In this document: in pieces, positions 19,197-21,108 of the stretch
How positions within the stretch are numbered: the first letter of the stretch is position 1
Layout of the letters: each line of letters begins with the position of its first letter
Assembly (NCBI GenBank): GCA_026770575.1
Contig: MU657210.1
Coordinates: 49,440-70,547 of the forward strand
Direction: 5' to 3'
DNA: 21,108 bases
From: Pelagophyceae sp. CCMP2097
Lineage: Eukaryota; Sar; Pelagophyceae
Notes under the pieces: generated by a model
Told to the model about the DNA's origin: nothing
The model's database searches: none
Seen by the model: only the letters and a program-made list of their open reading frames with translations
Made by a program: the position numbers and the translations under genes

Positions 19197-20665
19197 TTAC
19201 AGTTCGGTAGCCGCGGCGGCGGCGGCCTCTGTGAGGACGTGGGCGGCGAGCTCCGGGTCTGCGCGCACGGCGGCTCTTAGCAGCGCGGCGGCTGCATCGA
19301 CGTCGCCGCGCGCTGCGAGGAGGAGCGCCTGCGGGACGAGCGTCGCCGCGTTGCGCCTCTGCGAGTCGCCGCCCTGCAAAAGGCTCTTGAAGCACGACGC
19401 CGCCGCGCTGAGCCGCCGCGCGTCCAGCTGCGCCGCGCACGTCCGTCGCCTGCGGGGAGCGGCGAGTCGCAGCGGCGAGACGCAGTCGGAAGGCCTGCCG
19501 GAATCTCCGCGTCGACTCGGAAACGCCTTCCGCACCAGCGCGCGGCGTCGGCCTTGGCCTCGACGCGCGTGCCGAAAAGCTTTGTGGCGTCTTCGACGTC
19601 GAGCGCCCAGGCCATGAGGGCGCCAAAGTCGAGCGTCGCGAGGACGCGCTGCTTCGCCGTCTTCGACTCGAAGAGCTCGTAGAAGATCAGCTCCGGCGCG
19701 TCGCCGCGCGGATTCCACTCCAGCGCCGCGATGGCCGAGTTGGGCAGGTCCTCGAGCGGCATCGGCGACGTCGTCATGCCTGCGGCCGAGGCGTCAAAAC
19801 GACGCCAGGGCGACAAAGACGCATGCCGGGGCGCTCCGAGGCCACGCACGTCTCCGGACGACTGCGACGCCGCCGGCCCAGGCCTCGCAGACTCGGACGT
19901 CGACATCGTAGCGCGCTCTTAGGAGCACGGCCGCGCGCCACGCGGCGGCGCCGTCGTCTTCCACCGGCGCCGCACGCGGGAGGAGGAGCAGGCCCCGCGG
20001 CGACAAAGCGCGCAGCGCCGCGTCGATGGTCGCGCGCAGCCTCGGCAAGTCGTCGTAACCGTCGGCTGTCGCTTCCTGCGTTCATCGTCGCCGCGTCGAT
20101 GCGCAGGCATCGCTCAGAGGGCTCAGATTGTTGCTCAGGCGCTCTGAGGGAGGGCCGCACCGAGAGCACGATGACGTCAAACTGCGCCTCCGGGTGCGCC
20201 GAAAAGAACTCGAGTCCCGCGCCGCGCCAGCTCTGCGGGAACGTGGCGTCGACGCCGACCTTGTGCCGCATGCGCACGCGCGCGAGCCTACGTAGCGCGG
20301 TCGCGTCGCCGTTGCTCCCTGCAGGCGGCGCGCACGTGGCGTTGGTGCCCGCGCCGAGCTCGAGGTATCGGTGGACGTCGCCGACACGCGCAAAGCAGTT
20401 GACCAGCACCGCCGTCGCCGCAAAGGCCTACTCTAAGCGTGTGGGCGCCGCAGAGTGCCGGCGTCGCACTTACAGAAAGCGATGCGCCGTGGTCCGCGCC
20501 GCCGGCGGCGTCGAGGAAGGGTTCGCACATGGCGTTCTGCCGGTCGCGGTGCGCCGCGTGCGCCTTCCAGCGCCGCAGCGCCGCCGCGGCAGCGCACACG
20601 ACGAGCGCTGCGGCGCAGAAGCGCAGCGCCAGGCGCCGCGTTCGGTGCTTGCGCAGGCACGCCAT
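19197..20665 (-). CDS. Membrane-anchored class I methyltransferase-like protein with C-terminal extension (5 exons, about 393 aa)
   Basis: Exons 20665-20474, 20427-20161, 20075-19850, 19779-19536 and 19449-19197. Introns are 46, 85, 70 and 86 nt, all phase-consistent, the first with a textbook GTAAGT donor. ATG 20665 has a good context (gccATGG). Residues 12-30 form one hydrophobic helix after Arg/Lys, suggesting a type II signal anchor in ER/Golgi. The next region resembles the Methyltransf_24 family: HRYLELGAGTN (SAM-binding loop), HKVGVDATFPQSWRG, FDVIVLS, GYDDLPRLRATIDAALRALS, RGLLLLPR, AAWRAAVLLR and a final strand GGVAVVRRR. Residues 230-310 are an unassigned alpha/beta segment (DAPELIFYELFESKTAKQRV). 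The last 80 residues are helical and Ala-rich, TPR-like (GDVDAAAALLRAAVRADPEL). The substrate is unknown. The expected acidic residue after FDVIVLS falls on the exon 2/3 join, so that join deserves care. The gene converges with the NTR2-like gene, 33 bp stop to stop. Confidence 0.72.
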
Positions 20666-20808
20666 GGCCGAGAGCAGACGCCTCCGAAACGCCTCTCGGG
20701 AGAGATCGACGCCTCGATCGAGGAGCGGCCGGCGCCGCCGCGGTTCAGACCGGGTTCTTCGCGCGGTTCGTCGAACCGACTTTTCAACTGTTAACGTGGA
20801 TTTGATTC

Positions 20809-20899
20809 AGGACCCGAAGGGTCCTTGCCGTTTATTCAACGTCAGTTTACGGCAAGGGCCCTTCGGGTCCTTTGATTGAAGGATTACTTGGGGCAATTA

Positions 20900-20938
<39 letters not shown>

Positions 20939-20987
20939 TTGTTTGTCCGTCCGTCGCCGGGTCCATCCGTGAGGTTCCACCTTTGGG
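20809..20987 (+). repeat. Dispersed hairpin-plus-microsatellite repeat, copy 2
   Basis: This is the intact copy of the repeat also found at 10133-10300. It starts with a 23-bp inverted repeat (arms 20809-20831 and 20849-20871) that has one mismatch and a 17-nt loop. The same loop-flank words follow (tttgattgaaggatta), then a TCTG/TTTG/TCCG array at about 20900-20955, then gaggttccacctttggg. It lies 144 bp 5' of the methyltransferase-like gene start on the minus strand. The short minus-strand frames over the array (QTDRQTD type) are products of the microsatellite, not genes. Confidence 0.88.
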
Positions 20988-21024
20988 AAGAAAAAAGAGA
21001 AAACGTCAGATAGGTGGTCCCTCG

Positions 21025-21108
21025 GGGTAGTTCGGTGGTCTCCGATTTTTTTAGGTCGCTGAAGGGTAGTTCGGTGGTTTTTGTTTTTAGGCACATTTGC
21101 GCGGGGGC
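21025..21108 (+). repeat. 39-bp tandem repeat running off the window end
   Basis: The 15-mer gggtagttcggtggt occurs at 21025-21039 and again at 21064-21078, a 39-bp period. T-runs and ttttaggc-like words follow each copy, and a partial earlier unit (taggtggt) is at 21011. The array may continue beyond the window. No gene is seen here. Confidence 0.7.

Noticed and set aside
20884..21096. Short minus-strand frames with QTDRQTD repeats
   Set aside because: They are direct translations of the tetranucleotide microsatellite.
1..21108. CRISPR array, bacterial operon, prophage or insertion-sequence transposase
   Set aside because: No regularly spaced identical repeats with unique spacers, no ribosome-binding sites and no transposase or integrase motifs are visible. 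Spliced genes show that this is eukaryotic DNA.

Overview
The window looks like nuclear DNA of a compact, very GC-rich unicellular eukaryote. The best guess is a photosynthetic stramenopile of the pelagophyte type. Evidence seen: Ala/Arg-rich proteins with strong G/C codon preference; reading frames that only make sense after removing very short introns (about 46-86 nt, donors mostly GTG); no ribosome-binding sites or operons; and eukaryote-specific families (a DEAH ribosome-biogenesis helicase, a PAXBP1/NTR2-like splicing factor, an algal organelle RNA-binding repeat protein). The organism assignment is inference from style and gene families, not from a search.

Layout. 343-7197 (minus): three long open stretches and several short ones join through six phase-consistent introns into one model of about 2,159 residues. 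It carries five or six GAF-like domains, two Tudor-like barrels and two C2-like domains, with no recognisable catalytic output. 7439-9880 (minus): an organelle-type RNA-binding protein with twelve 37-residue helical repeats. 10133-10300: copy 1 of a dispersed hairpin/microsatellite repeat. 10301-11110: an AT-richer, gene-free island with inverted and direct repeats. 11183-12815 (plus): a three-exon protein with one GAF-like domain. 13106-16213 (plus): a DHX37/Dhr1-type DEAH helicase. 16407-17300 (minus): an unrecognised two-exon gene. 17301-17523: a divergent promoter. 17524-19163 (plus): an NTR2/PAXBP1-like protein. 19197-20665 (minus): a five-exon, membrane-anchored methyltransferase-like protein. 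20809-20987: copy 2 of the dispersed repeat, followed by a 39-bp tandem repeat that runs to the window end.

How the genes relate. Most are unrelated housekeeping genes packed closely: tail-to-tail pairs at 16.2-16.4 kb and 19.16-19.20 kb, and a head-to-head pair at 17.3-17.5 kb. Two themes stand out. First, GAF-type ligand-binding domains occur in two genes transcribed from opposite strands about 4 kb apart, with the larger one apparently a non-catalytic sensor or scaffold. Second, the same hairpin repeat sits 5' of two minus-strand genes. All exon joins were worked out by hand from splice signals and reading phase; none has transcript support here.
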